IMG/VR virus record: IMGVR_UViG_3300007363_000099
Location: 1 to 24,443 of that record
Reading direction: 5' to 3' (one strand)
DNA length: 24,443 nucleotides
Source of the DNA: a virus
Within the stretch, counting starts at the first letter, position 1, and each line of letters begins with the position of its first letter. Below are positions 12,345 through 21,435 of the stretch, one piece after another. The translations under genes were made by a program, and so were the position numbers. The notes under the pieces were generated by a model. The model saw only the letters and a program-made list of their open reading frames with translations. It was not told the DNA's origin and did not search any database.

Positions 12345-12499
12345 TTTGTGTCTTCTTCAATATTTTTTTCTTGAATGGCGGCAAGCAACTGTTGAACGCC
12401 ACTCATTCCATTAAGCCCCGCAGCCTTTAAAGCTACATCTACAACGGAGAAAAACAACTTTTCAACATCCCCTTCGAGGACCAGAACTTTTTTCATCAT
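12341..12499 (-). CDS. Small hypothetical protein before fibre (52 aa)
   Basis: A short gene overlapping the fibre start in an ATGA (12341-12344). It begins MMKKVLVLEGDVEKLFFSVV and is predicted mostly helical, with A-L-K-A-A-G-L-N-G-M-S-G-V-Q-Q-L and an acidic tail. An AGG lies about six bases before the ATG. No family is recognised. Translation coupling to the fibre suggests an assembly factor or chaperone, which is inference. Confidence 0.6.
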   Translation of the reverse strand: MMKKVLVLEGDVEKLFFSVVDVALKAAGLNGMSGVQQLLAAIQEKNIEEDTK

Positions 12500-12501
12500 A
12501 A

Positions 12502-12828
12502 TTAACCTACAGGTATTGTGTTTTCCAAATACAACAAAGATTGGGCCTGAATATCATGCCCCGCTTGTGTCATAACAGAAACATCGAAATATGTCATCCA
12601 GTCTGCATCTTCGTATTTAACAGGTTTCATGATGTTGTAAAAAATAGCGCTTTTACCAGCTAAGTAAGCCGCTTCATCAAGATAGACGTCAGTTACAATT
12701 AAGCAGTAAGTAGAAGGAACGTAATTGATTTGTCGAATTTGAATCCAAGCTGTAGGGATGTTCATTCCTGAGCCGGGATCTGTGTAATCCCTTTGAAAAC
12801 CAGAGTCTGCAACTGTTTTTGGTGCCAT
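12502..12828 (-). CDS. Hypothetical virion-associated protein (108 aa)
   Basis: The ATG at 12828 has AAGGGGA four bases upstream and starts just after the large fibre stop, so it is preferred to a longer frame. The protein has a short polar N-terminus (APKTVADSGFQRDYTD) and a beta-rich core (WIQIRQINYVPSTYCLIVTD, then AAYLAGKSAIFYNIM). This looks like the small structural proteins scattered among fibre genes in tailed phages. The family is not certain. Confidence 0.6.
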   Translation of the reverse strand: MAPKTVADSGFQRDYTDPGSGMNIPTAWIQIRQINYVPSTYCLIVTDVYLDEAAYLAGKSAIFYNIMKPVKYEDADWMTYFDVSVMTQAGHDIQAQSLLYLENTIPVG

Positions 12829-12839
12829 AATTTCCCCTT

Positions 12840-15332
12840 TTAAACCGATGTTATTGTTTCCCATCCTGCGCCACTATTAACGCATAACTTTCCTAGAGTA
12901 GTATCAAAAACAACGAGACCCGCTGTATTAGCTATAGCGTTTTTCTGTGTGGTTGTCATATTTGGAAATCTTACCCCTTGGGTAGTAGAACTGACTTCTA
13001 GCAAAGAGGCTGATGAAGTCGTTACCGTTCCAATTGCTACGGTACCTCCGAAATATGCGGCGTATTTGCCGGTGCCATAACTCGGATTTTCTACATAAAT
13101 TCCATAACCGTTTGTTATGGTTCCAGAACCTGATCCGGCTTCTACGTATATTCCTGATGCAACTGCAATAGATCCCGATGGAGAAAATTTTGGAAATAAG
13201 ATTAAAGAAGACCCAAAAGATAAGGCATTACTTGGAGATATAAAGCAATCTGTAGCCCAAGCAGCTGAATAGTTGGTGGCAGTCGATATTATTTCTCCAG
13301 TATTATAGGAAGAATAATTATTCGATGTGCTAGTAGAAGGGGATGATAAATGCATTCTAGCGGATACTGTAGACACCCCAAATCCAACAGGACCTGATAC
13401 TATCATGCCATTTGATGGGGAAACGTTTACACCAGCATAAGTTCCTATTGCAACCCCAGAAGTTACGTCCAGGTTGTTTTGAGGGGTACTTGTTCCTATT
13501 CCTACTTTACCCCCAAAGTAAGCACAATATTTTGTGTTTCCGTAAGATGGATTATTTGCATATAATGCATATCCAACTGATGGGGAAGAAGTAGATGTTC
13601 CTGCCCCTATCAAGCATCCATACATTGTAGCAATGGAGCCAGTACTTGATGTGAACAAAGGGTTTATATAAACTTCAGCGGCGTTTATTGTGCCAGATGT
13701 TGGCGCGCTCAATGTTGCGGCGGCTACAAAACCTAAAGAATCATCTGTTCCAGAAATTCCCCTAACGGTACCGCCTAAAAGAATGCCATACAATTGAGAG
13801 GTGGTTGGAGCAACACTTAAAAAAGCATTACCAGGAGAAGCGGTGCCCACCCCCATTTGACCGCTAACAATCAGACCATTGGTGGGAGCTGTATTTACGC
13901 CCCCATAACTCCCTAAAGCAGCCGATCCAAAAACATCCAATTTATTAGGGGTAGTGCTTGATCCTATCCCTACACTCCCGCTTACAATCATTCCTCCAGA
14001 TGGAGGAGTTGTTGTGTTGTAGCTTCCAACTGCGATGTTGTCGGAATATAAAGATATATTTCCTGCAGCTCCCCCACTTACGGCTCCGCAATAAATTCCA
14101 TATATATAATTTACTGCATTTGCTCCAGTCTTTGTTATGGAAACGTAATTTCCAAAAGCATTGGTTATGGTAGCGTTTGTGGTGTCAAATGTAGTTGAGT
14201 TTTGAAAACCTATTCCATTTGTAAGAGCAGATGCAGGCTTTATTGTAGATGATAAGGAAAAATTTAAAGTGTTTCCCCCAACTTGAGCCGTTTGCGTTCC
14301 ATTTATAATGACATTGGTGGCTCCAGTCCCCGTGACGGTCATTTTTGTTAAGCCAAGGGAACTTGTTCCTACGCCTAAAGACCCTGATATGATTGCGCCG
14401 TTCGATGGGGGCGTTGTGGAAGTATATCCAATCGCCATGTTGTCTGAATAAAGTGCGATGGAATTTGTTATCGTCCCAGAAGCGGATGGAGCCGTTATTT
14501 TTGCGCTGTATGCGGTAGTTACAGTTGCCCCCGTGTCAACAAAGGGTCCGACAACATCTAAAGTTGTGGCATTTGTAACCGTTCCACCAGTTGGAGAAAC
14601 AATAGAATATGTTGAAAGAGCGATGGCTGTAGTATAGGTGGCTCCTCCTGGAGGATTAAAGTTTCCGCTTAAAACGCTACCGTAAACAACTGGTTGGGTA
14701 GGCATTGTATAAACAGCTCCAGACGCAAAGGCAGCCGTAATGGCTCCTGAGCTGAGAGTAGGGAAAACTTGTGCATAAGCTATACTGGTGGAAGATGTCC
14801 CAATTGCCACCTGGCCGCTTACAATCATTCCATTGGTAGGACCTGTGTTTACTCCTGCATAAGACCCAATCGCGACTGCCCCTGACACATCGAGCCGATT
14901 CCTGGGAGAAGTTGTCCCCAGTCCAAGTCGGTTATTTGAGTTATCCCAAAAAAAGTTCGAATTGTTTTGAGTGTAAACTCCAGAAGCTCCCGCAAAAACC
15001 ACCGAGCCTTGAGTAAAAGCCGTAGATGTCCCGGTTCCTCCAAATGTAACTCCAAGGGGCGTCGTCAAAGCTACGGTGACTGCCCCCGTCTGAGCACTTC
15101 CCGATAAACCGTTTGCCGTCAAAGGGGCGGTTGCCGTCAAAGAGGTCACAAGGCCAGGGGCACCCGATACATCAATGGTAATCGTATTGCCGCTGGCGCT
15201 AGTTACGCAATTTGATCCTCCCAAAACATTTAGAACGTTAAAAGAGGGGACGGCTGTCCCGGAGTCAGTGACAAAGGAAGTAGGAATTGAAGGAAACGAC
15301 TCTGGGACATTAAGAGACTGAATTTGGCTCAA
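12840..15332 (-). CDS. Large repetitive tail fibre protein (830 aa)
   Basis: A long Gly/Ser/Thr-rich beta-structured fibre. At least five degenerate repeats of about 35 residues follow the pattern LDV[14 protein letters not shown], then [16 protein letters not shown]. Between repeats lie longer segments with N-A-Y/I-Y-I and G-T-I-x-N. The C-terminus ([19 protein letters not shown] then [13 protein letters not shown]) is the typical end domain of many phage and bacterial repeat fibres. It starts with TTG at 15332, with GAGGA four bases upstream; no better ATG exists. It probably forms the long shaft that reaches the receptor. Confidence 0.82.
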   Translation of the reverse strand: MSQIQSLNVPESFPSIPTSFVTDSGTAVPSFNVLNVLGGSNCVTSASGNTITIDVSGAPGLVTSLTATAPLTANGLSGSAQTGAVTVALTTPLGVTFGGTGTSTAFTQGSVVFAGASGVYTQNNSNFFWDNSNNRLGLGTTSPRNRLDVSGAVAIGSYAGVNTGPTNGMIVSGQVAIGTSSTSIAYAQVFPTLSSGAITAAFASGAVYTMPTQPVVYGSVLSGNFNPPGGATYTTAIALSTYSIVSPTGGTVTNATTLDVVGPFVDTGATVTTAYSAKITAPSASGTITNSIALYSDNMAIGYTSTTPPSNGAIISGSLGVGTSSLGLTKMTVTGTGATNVIINGTQTAQVGGNTLNFSLSSTIKPASALTNGIGFQNSTTFDTTNATITNAFGNYVSITKTGANAVNYIYGIYCGAVSGGAAGNISLYSDNIAVGSYNTTTPPSGGMIVSGSVGIGSSTTPNKLDVFGSAALGSYGGVNTAPTNGLIVSGQMGVGTASPGNAFLSVAPTTSQLYGILLGGTVRGISGTDDSLGFVAAATLSAPTSGTINAAEVYINPLFTSSTGSIATMYGCLIGAGTSTSSPSVGYALYANNPSYGNTKYCAYFGGKVGIGTSTPQNNLDVTSGVAIGTYAGVNVSPSNGMIVSGPVGFGVSTVSARMHLSSPSTSTSNNYSSYNTGEIISTATNYSAAWATDCFISPSNALSFGSSLILFPKFSPSGSIAVASGIYVEAGSGSGTITNGYGIYVENPSYGTGKYAAYFGGTVAIGTVTTSSASLLEVSSTTQGVRFPNMTTTQKNAIANTAGLVVFDTTLGKLCVNSGAGWETITSV

Positions 15333-15341
15333 GATGTCCTC

Positions 15342-16217
15342 TTAGCTTTCGATCAATTCCTGAGACTTCATTTTAATTAAAACGCCCTCTAACTTTTTGC
15401 TTAAAAGTTGAAGTTGCATTTCATTGTTATTGGCTTTAAGCACAGAGTTTTTAGCGTCCATGACGGCCAAAGACATCTGATGTCGAAACTCTTCCAAATC
15501 CTGATTTTTAATAAACCCAGAGACATCAGGAATAGGAATGTTTCTCAGCTTTTGATCAAAATCCATCAAAGAAGAGGCGAGCTTTTGATCCAGCTTAGAG
15601 GTGATAAATGCCCCCATCTTTTCAGCTTCAAGCTTTGCTGACTCCATTTCCAAAGAAAGAGACCTTATTGCCTGCGCATGAGCCCCACTTTCCCTAGAAA
15701 GGGAAAGAGTACTCTCCTTCAAATTCTCTACTTGCAGCTTGAGACTTTGTAATCCCTCAGCTAGACCTTGCTGAAACATTTGGGTCTTTTCGCAAACCGT
15801 TCTTAATTCATTGTATTTGCGGCTAAGGTCTGAAATGAAGTCCAAAGCAGATGAAAGTTTTTTAACCAAATCCGCTTGAAAAGAGGCGGTTTCTGTGACT
15901 TCTCTTTTAAGAGATTGAGTGTCCTTTACATGCTCTTGATGTTGTAAAAGGAGGTCTTCAAGTTTTTTAGACCCACCCTTAATCTGTTCCTGAAGGTAAC
16001 TATCAAATTTAGAAAGGGCGTTTTCTTTAAAAGAAAAGTTTTTAATCTCATCTTTTAAATCGTGATCTAAATTTTCTACCTTTGCTGACAGTTTTTCAAG
16101 CAAAGCACTAACATTATCGCATTTTAAAGAAACATCCGCATAGTCGGCGATTCGTTTCCCAAATGCTTGAAAGCGCGCCTCAAAAAGAGAAAGTAGATTT
16201 TCCGCTTCGGTTGCCAT
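15342..16217 (-). CDS. Coiled-coil tail-fibre-associated protein (291 aa)
   Basis: Almost the entire protein is predicted helical with heptad-like repeats (for example ALLEKLSAKVENLDHDLKDE and LKLQVENLKESTLSLSRES), interrupted once near IPIPDVSGF. It has no Gly-rich shaft and no membrane segment. The ATG at 16217 has GAGAGGG seven bases upstream. Located between two fibre genes in one operon, it is probably a trimeric coiled-coil fibre shaft or a fibre chaperone. I do not recognise a specific family. Confidence 0.7.
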   Translation of the reverse strand: MATEAENLLSLFEARFQAFGKRIADYADVSLKCDNVSALLEKLSAKVENLDHDLKDEIKNFSFKENALSKFDSYLQEQIKGGSKKLEDLLLQHQEHVKDTQSLKREVTETASFQADLVKKLSSALDFISDLSRKYNELRTVCEKTQMFQQGLAEGLQSLKLQVENLKESTLSLSRESGAHAQAIRSLSLEMESAKLEAEKMGAFITSKLDQKLASSLMDFDQKLRNIPIPDVSGFIKNQDLEEFRHQMSLAVMDAKNSVLKANNNEMQLQLLSKKLEGVLIKMKSQELIES

Positions 16218-16219
16218 GG

Positions 16220-16558
16220 TTATCCCTCTCCATAGATTGTTTCAATGTAAAGAGATCCTCTGGAAGGAGCAGAAACATACTTTACGTAAAATTGTACCCC
16301 TTTTGCAAAAACAAAAAGGGAATCATGAGTTCTTCTGTTTGAACAGACGTCAAAAACTTTTGCAGCCCCTGCGGCCACGATTGCGTGGTTGTTGGTTCCG
16401 TCCGTACTGATCAGCATGTCAGTGTCCGTCGTATTGCTAATAACCAAGATCCTAGAAGGGTTGGCCAAAGGAGTTCCAACAGCAGTATAAGAATTCGTGA
16501 TGGACCCGTTCGCAACAGATCTCAATGTCTCGAATTGAGCAGTATAAGGAGAAGTCAT
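16220..16558 (-). CDS. Small structural protein, MTxPYxxQF type (112 aa)
   Basis: A 112-residue protein beginning MTSPYTAQFETLRSVANGSI and then mostly beta: RILVISNTTDTDMLISTDG, then F-V-F-A-K-G-V-Q-F-Y-V-K-Y. The start motif M-T-x-P-Y-x-x-Q-F recurs in the 153-residue protein at 21436-21897, hinting at a shared docking site. TAAGGAG sits five bases before the ATG and overlaps the previous stop. It looks like a small beta-sandwich tail or head-tail accessory protein. Confidence 0.65.
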   Translation of the reverse strand: MTSPYTAQFETLRSVANGSITNSYTAVGTPLANPSRILVISNTTDTDMLISTDGTNNHAIVAAGAAKVFDVCSNRRTHDSLFVFAKGVQFYVKYVSAPSRGSLYIETIYGEG

Positions 16559-16568
16559 TTTTTACTCC

Positions 16569-17819
16569 TTAGCTCATGATCCAGAAATTAATGTGAACAT
16601 CTCCGTTCAAGGCGGCAGGCCCGTTGTTGGTAAGGTAGACATCCATTGTCCCCGTTCCTGGAGTGACCTTGACAACCGTCATACGAGCATCGTTTGTCCC
16701 GAAGTTTGCAGCTGTTACAAGCACTGTGCTAGTTGCAGTAATAAAACTGTTTGTGATTACAAAAACTTGGTTTGCGGCGCTGGCTGTTGTAAATCCTGTG
16801 AAGACCGCATGTCCAACACGAGCATTCAAAACAATCGGTGTAGAAGCAGAAGATGCAGTGCCTGGCGTAATAGAAATTGTACCTGGACTTCCAGATCCTG
16901 TTGAAAGGCTAATTCCTGCAGTACCGGCTTTTAATGTCAAAGAGGCGGCTCCTGTGTCAGCCCCAATTGCGACTACATGAGCTGCAGCTCCAGTTGCAAT
17001 GTTGACGGCGCCAGCACGCGTGGCATTTGCGCCAAACACGTTGAATGTTTGAGTGCCTGCTGTAGAAGCTGTGTTAAAGATGTTGACTGTGCTATCAGCC
17101 GCCGAAGCTCCGTTAGCAATGTTAACACCTTGAGCAACTGTGTTATTTCCTGAACCTATTGAAATCGCATTACCTGAAGTTCCATTTCCTATAGAAATGG
17201 TTTTCAGTCCGGTATTGTTAGCGATGTTAATTGTTTGGGCTCCCGTACCTGGCGCAAGGTCGGTTTGACCCGTAGCAGCACCACTGCCGCCAAGCATCAA
17301 CGTTCCGGAAGTTTGAGCGGCGCCAATCGCGATAGCACCCGTTGTCACCCCTGTTCCGATCGTGATTGTAGATGAAGCCGCCCCTTGGACCAAGAAGTTG
17401 CCTGTACCTACCGAAATGGTGCCTCCTGCGGCCCCTGATGTGCTACCGATAGAGAAGGTCGTTGGGATAGAGATAGTGAGAGTAGACCCAGATCCTGCGG
17501 TGGCGATTTGAAGCGCCGTCCCCAAGATGTTAATATTCCCGTTTGAGGGAGAAATCGCCCCTCCACTATCTCCTGTAATGGTGGATACAATTACAGTGCC
17601 CCCCGCGCAAGGGCGAAAATTCGCGCTTCCACCAGTATTTTCAATATTGATGTAGGCTGCATCGGTTGCTGTATTCCCTGTCTGGTAGCACCAAATCGTT
17701 CCAGCATCGTAACCCAAATCCGTAGAATTTACGGGTGCACGGGCTGCTTGGACTGGTTTTGGAGTTCTTTTTGAGAGACCGAAAGGGGTGTTATAATTTC
17801 TTGAGGTAGGTACTGACAT
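16569..17819 (-). CDS. Repetitive tail fibre protein (416 aa)
   Basis: First gene of the leftward fibre operon. Residues 20-75 carry the N-terminal module shared with the fibre at 10893-12344 (AARAPVNSTDLGYDAGTIWC). A Gly/Ala/Thr-rich shaft follows with ten or so short repeats (TISIGNG, AISIGSG, GVNIANG, AVNIATG). The C-terminal domain (about 340-416) reads ITNSFITATSTVLVTAANFG and ends V-H-I-N-F-W-I-M-S, a pattern seen at the end of many phage fibres. The ATG at 17819 has AGGA about eight bases upstream. No promoter could be fixed upstream. Confidence 0.78.
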   Translation of the reverse strand: MSVPTSRNYNTPFGLSKRTPKPVQAARAPVNSTDLGYDAGTIWCYQTGNTATDAAYINIENTGGSANFRPCAGGTVIVSTITGDSGGAISPSNGNINILGTALQIATAGSGSTLTISIPTTFSIGSTSGAAGGTISVGTGNFLVQGAASSTITIGTGVTTGAIAIGAAQTSGTLMLGGSGAATGQTDLAPGTGAQTINIANNTGLKTISIGNGTSGNAISIGSGNNTVAQGVNIANGASAADSTVNIFNTASTAGTQTFNVFGANATRAGAVNIATGAAAHVVAIGADTGAASLTLKAGTAGISLSTGSGSPGTISITPGTASSASTPIVLNARVGHAVFTGFTTASAANQVFVITNSFITATSTVLVTAANFGTNDARMTVVKVTPGTGTMDVYLTNNGPAALNGDVHINFWIMS

Positions 17820-17838
17820 GCTCGCGTCCTGGCTGAGT

Positions 17839-17865
17839 GTTGATATTCATTCGGACACTATCAAC
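17839..17865. repeat. Inverted repeat in the divergent gap
   Basis: GTTGATA (17839-17845) and TATCAAC (17859-17865) are exact inverted copies 13 bases apart, between the leftward fibre operon (starts 17819) and the rightward pair of membrane genes (starts 17971). The gap 17820-17970 holds no gene. The repeat may be an operator or mRNA leader hairpin; both strands have TTGATA as a possible -35 box but no good -10. Confidence 0.5.
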
Positions 17866-17970
17866 TAAAAATTTATTTGTACAGACGTTTTGAAAAGGGT
17901 TAGAAAAATAAATCTCTCTTGGGAGAAAAGGGGGAAAACGGTATTATCTTTGCAGAAAATGGAGAGCGGA

Positions 17971-18177
17971 ATGGATTGGTTTAAAAAACACGTAGATACG
18001 GTTATTGTTCTTACAGGCATATTTAGTAGTATGGTTTGGATAAATGGAAAATTTGACAACATACAATCTCAAATAAACGACGTCAGAGAACAGGTCGTGA
18101 TTATGAAGACAGTAATGATTATGAAAGACGTTATGCCAAAAGAATTGGCTGTAAACAATAAAGAAGAAATAAAATGA
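17971..18177 (+). CDS. Small membrane protein, holin-like (68 aa)
   Basis: The ATG at 17971 has GGAG six bases upstream, so I prefer it to a longer frame. The protein reads MDWFKKHVDTVIVLTGIFSS at its start, with one membrane segment (about 8-26), then a heptad-like helix (NIQSQINDVREQVVIMKTVM) and a charged tail. The layout, one membrane helix plus amphipathic helix, fits XhlA-like or holin-accessory proteins, but such short phage membrane proteins are hard to assign. It lies on the strand opposite the flanking late genes and overlaps the next tiny gene by four bases (ATGA). Confidence 0.6.
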   Translation: MDWFKKHVDTVIVLTGIFSSMVWINGKFDNIQSQINDVREQVVIMKTVMIMKDVMPKELAVNNKEEIK

Positions 18178-18254
18178 TAGTTGCAATTTTTATGGGGGTT
18201 GCCGTCGTTATTATGTGCATCGAGGCGGCAGCAGATATTTTTAACTGGGATTAG
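18174..18254 (+). CDS. Tiny membrane peptide coupled to holin-like gene (26 aa)
   Basis: An ATGA overlap joins this frame to the upstream holin-like gene. It encodes MIVAIFMGVAVVIMCIEAAA and a short D-I-F-N-W-D end, essentially one hydrophobic segment with a charged end. Its stop overlaps the stop of the convergent 548-residue gene (18251-18254). Its size makes it easy to miss and easy to invent; the coupling and the clean membrane segment support it. Function unknown, possibly lysis-related. Confidence 0.45.
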   Translation: MIVAIFMGVAVVIMCIEAAADIFNWD

Positions 18255-19897
18255 GTTTTATGTTCCAGGAGCTTTACTTCTTGAGACATGTCTTGAAGTG
18301 ATTTTGTCGCTTCTTTATAAGCCTGCAAATCATTTGCAGCTACAGCATGAAGGGCCTCATCAAAAGCCTTCCTTCTCGCTGGCGATGACAAAAGATACCC
18401 ATATCCCCTTCTTCCCCAGTCTACCCCTCTTTTAGCAGTGGTAATAATACCCGAAGGCTTCCAAAGCCAGGAAATAGGCCAGATGGCATCAAACTTGCTC
18501 CACTCTCTTACAGGAATATTTTTTATGGCGTTCCTTGCAGAAACTAGGTCTTTTGCTATTTGAATGACCTCAGCAGCGCCTTCTTCTCCCATCTTAATCT
18601 TAAGATAGGACTGTTTTTTTGGATCGGTTGCAAGACGGGTAAGAGAAGATGTGTTTATTTTCTCTCTCAAGAGAGGCTCTAAAAAGTTTAAAGCGTCTTG
18701 AGCGCTTCTGAAGTCTTTATATTCCTTCATTAAATCGGAATATCTTTTGAACCAGGCAGAATCTTCAGGCAGCGTCTGCCCAATAGATTCGTCAATCTTT
18801 TTGTTAAGATTGTTTAGGAAGTCTGCATATTCCCTTCTTTTTCCACTTAAAAGCCTTCTTTCATAAATTTCATTTAGCTTTTGAGTGTTTGACCTTCTTA
18901 CTTTCAAAAGATCTTTAAGTGTGGAAGGTGCTCGAGTTCTAAAGTTGTCTATCTCTCTAGTTACCATTTTAGCGTCCCTATGTAACGTAGGAATGCCGCG
19001 GTAGTTCATTGAGGTATCTCTTAAGAAGCTGGAAACTGGATTTATGTTAATTTGAGGATTTGCTTCGTTTGCAGACTTTAAAAGATCTCCAAACTCTTTT
19101 TCATAATGTTTTCTAAAATCGAACCCTTCTTCAAATTTCTTTGAAAGAGGAATTCTTTCTTTAATTTTAGATTTGATCAAGCTTTGAGCTTCTTCGTCCA
19201 GTTTAGAAATGGCTTTCTCTTGCCTTTCCTTGGTAATAAGACCCAACTTAGGATTCGCGGCTTCTAATGCTCGAGGCTTTGCGAGCCCGCTGGCCATCCT
19301 TTCTGGTTCTCCAGAAAACTCACCTAGCACCTTTGATCCAAGACCTCTTTCTGCCTCTAAAGGTTTAGAGAAAACGGAAGTCGATGGAGGTTTTTTAGGA
19401 CTTAATTTAGAAGCTCTAGATAGGGTCTTAGAGGCACCCTTAGCGGCTCTTTCAAAAGGAATAAGCATTCCTAAAGAATTCAAAACCTCCCCTTCCTCTT
19501 TAGCAAGATCAGACAGTTCATTAAATCCTGACTTTTCGGAAGCATAATCAGAAAGAGGGGTGTGTACACCTTTACCTGAGATAAGGCTAGCCACGCCTGC
19601 TGGAGACGCTCCTGAAGTAATCGCCTCTAAAGGACGAAGGATATTTTCTGTAGCAAAGCTTGCAGCCGCCTCTTTGGGATGCTTAGCCACATAAGAGGCG
19701 ACACCGTGAGGATATTCTTCTTTTCTTTGCTTATTCTTTTCTTTGCTCCCGAGAAACGAAAGGATTTCAGACGGTTCATATCCGCTTTCTAAAGCTTTCT
19801 GAACCTTTGGCCGATACTCAGAGTTACTCGATAGATACTCAAGAATTTCGCTGTCAGAATAACCTGCTTTCTTAGCCTTCGCTATCCTGTCCTTCAT
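18251..19897 (-). CDS. Putative internal/ejection protein (548 aa)
   Basis: A large, mostly helical, basic protein. The first 50 residues hold two similar motifs (KKAGYSDSEILEYLSSN and ESGYEPSEILSFLGS), short helical repeats that suggest a docking or processing region. An Ala/Gly-rich segment (AASFATENILRPLEAITSGA) could interact with membrane. The remainder is long helices with many Lys/Arg. There is no enzyme motif. It sits with two other helical proteins next to the tail genes, overlapping the upstream gene by four bases, as ejected internal proteins of short-tailed phages do. Role inferred from position and composition. Confidence 0.6.
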   Translation of the reverse strand: MKDRIAKAKKAGYSDSEILEYLSSNSEYRPKVQKALESGYEPSEILSFLGSKEKNKQRKEEYPHGVASYVAKHPKEAAASFATENILRPLEAITSGASPAGVASLISGKGVHTPLSDYASEKSGFNELSDLAKEEGEVLNSLGMLIPFERAAKGASKTLSRASKLSPKKPPSTSVFSKPLEAERGLGSKVLGEFSGEPERMASGLAKPRALEAANPKLGLITKERQEKAISKLDEEAQSLIKSKIKERIPLSKKFEEGFDFRKHYEKEFGDLLKSANEANPQININPVSSFLRDTSMNYRGIPTLHRDAKMVTREIDNFRTRAPSTLKDLLKVRRSNTQKLNEIYERRLLSGKRREYADFLNNLNKKIDESIGQTLPEDSAWFKRYSDLMKEYKDFRSAQDALNFLEPLLREKINTSSLTRLATDPKKQSYLKIKMGEEGAAEVIQIAKDLVSARNAIKNIPVREWSKFDAIWPISWLWKPSGIITTAKRGVDWGRRGYGYLLSSPARRKAFDEALHAVAANDLQAYKEATKSLQDMSQEVKLLEHKT

Positions 19898-20889
19898 TCA
19901 AAAATATCCTGTAAACTAGGACGTGAAGATTTGTCAGAGCGCATTTGAGATGGATCTTCTAATTCAGCATATTGTCGAGCAAGCTGTTCTATAGCATCAA
20001 TCCTTCCCAAATTTTCTCTTTCGCTCAATTCCGAATTAGGTAATCTAGGTTTAATAACCTGTTCGTAAAGACCTTGAGGCAATTGGCCTTTTGTTTCTAA
20101 ATCTCTAAAAAAGCTTGCAAAATCAGCAGCAAGTCCATCAAACTTGTTTCTCATTTGAAGACCTTTCCGATTTAGGCCGGTCTTTTTTGCATTAAAAGAC
20201 GAAGTGAAGGGAATGCTTGTACTACCAGTATATTTAATGAGAGATCTCATTGTATCTACTGTTTTAAAAAGACCTTTGGCGCGAGCCCTTTTTTTAGCTA
20301 CCTCTTGCCTTGTTTTGGCGCTTTCTTTAGCTGACTCTGGATTATAAATTGATTCCAGAGTGGTATCTCCTTCTCTAGATTCCGCAGACTCTCCCAAAGT
20401 TCTCTTTGATGGGAAATTCTCGTTATTTAAAACCGAAGAAGAGTTTCTAGCTGCCCGAGTGGGTGGATTTTCTACAAAAGGTCCACTGACGTCAGGATTT
20501 AATCCCTCTTGCGGCTCCCCTTCAGAAATCTGCCCTCTCCCTATTCCCAATCTTTCCGCCACCCCTTCGTGTTCTAAATCCGTAGGTTGATAGGGTTGTT
20601 GAAGTCCCAATTGAGAAAACCCTTTATTTCGCAAATCATGGTGTTGAGCTTGTGTTTTAAGCAAAGTATCATAGAGCTCAAAAGCTTTTTGAGGATCTCC
20701 AGTTTGAAGCAAGAGGCTACCGATTCCTGGTATTCCAGTTTGCTGCTCAAATTCGTGAGCCATCTTTTGCTTGCGTTTAGCTCCTAGAATTTCTGAAATA
20801 GACCTTCCCACTTGAGGAATTACATTAGTACTCAACTGGTCCATTAAAGTTTCTCGAACCGAAGGAGGTCTATGAAGAGTGAAAACCAT
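19894..20889 (-). CDS. Putative internal/ejection protein (331 aa)
   Basis: Residues 1-100 are helical (LSTNVIPQVGRSISEILGAK, then FELYDTLLKTQAQHHDL); residues 100-190 are polar and probably disordered, with many Glu, Ser and Pro; the C-terminal third is helical again (MRNKFDGLAADFASFFRDLE). AAGGA sits about six bases before the ATG. It is translated between the 164- and 548-residue genes with minimal spacing. I recognise no family. Together with its neighbours it resembles a set of proteins carried in the capsid and injected with DNA. Confidence 0.55.
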   Translation of the reverse strand: MVFTLHRPPSVRETLMDQLSTNVIPQVGRSISEILGAKRKQKMAHEFEQQTGIPGIGSLLLQTGDPQKAFELYDTLLKTQAQHHDLRNKGFSQLGLQQPYQPTDLEHEGVAERLGIGRGQISEGEPQEGLNPDVSGPFVENPPTRAARNSSSVLNNENFPSKRTLGESAESREGDTTLESIYNPESAKESAKTRQEVAKKRARAKGLFKTVDTMRSLIKYTGSTSIPFTSSFNAKKTGLNRKGLQMRNKFDGLAADFASFFRDLETKGQLPQGLYEQVIKPRLPNSELSERENLGRIDAIEQLARQYAELEDPSQMRSDKSSRPSLQDIFE

Positions 20890-20897
20890 AATAATCC

Positions 20898-21392
20898 TTA
20901 AAACAAAGAACCAATCAATCCAAGCCCAGGCCCAGAAGCCGCGCCTAACATTTTTATCAAATCCTTAAGAAAGCTGGGCTTTTCTGTGATCCCAAACTCG
21001 CTAGTAGGCATTCCTAAAAGCTGATTTCCCATTCCTAAAATATCGCTCATCGCCTTTTGCTGAATCCCAGCTCTTTGAGCTTGCAATCCTTCAGCCAAAT
21101 TAGATGCTCCAGCGGCCAAAGAATTTTGAAATCCTGAAGAACGCCCCGCACCTTCTACCCCATATCGGTTTGCAATAGAAGGGGCCAACTTTTCATTGTA
21201 GAAACGCATTGTAGGCGCTTCCAATTGATCGTAAGCCGCACCTTGACCCGAGGCCAACCCCGACAACTGATCGTAAACTCCAGGGCTTCTGGAAAGGAAT
21301 TGAGATTTGAGATAATCGTAAAGCTGTTTTTGATCCTTCCCCATTGTGGGGAGTTCAAACATGCTGTAACCTTTGGGGGCACCCTGCATCAT
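20898..21392 (-). CDS. Putative tail/ejection protein (164 aa)
   Basis: A Gly/Ala-rich helical protein: KQLYDYLKSQFLSRSPGVYD, then IANRYGVEGAGRSSGFQNSL with A-A-G-A-S-N-L-A-E-G-L, and a C-terminal Gly-rich hydrophobic end (LGAASGPGLGLIGSLF) that could enter membrane. The G-A-G-R-S-S-x-F motif followed by an Ala-rich helix occurs in small virion proteins of tailed phages encoded near internal proteins. Two adjacent ATGs exist at 21392 and 21389; the ribosome site is weak. The gap 21393-21435 holds nothing. Confidence 0.6.
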   Translation of the reverse strand: MMQGAPKGYSMFELPTMGKDQKQLYDYLKSQFLSRSPGVYDQLSGLASGQGAAYDQLEAPTMRFYNEKLAPSIANRYGVEGAGRSSGFQNSLAAGASNLAEGLQAQRAGIQQKAMSDILGMGNQLLGMPTSEFGITEKPSFLKDLIKMLGAASGPGLGLIGSLF

Positions 21393-21435
21393 AATTTCAA
21401 CCTGTTTTCTTCACTATAACAACAATAGAAAAAAA

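Noticed and set aside
13385-14900. Dispersed similar segments as CRISPR or transposon repeats
   Set aside because: They are in frame within one fibre gene and encode a repeated protein motif.
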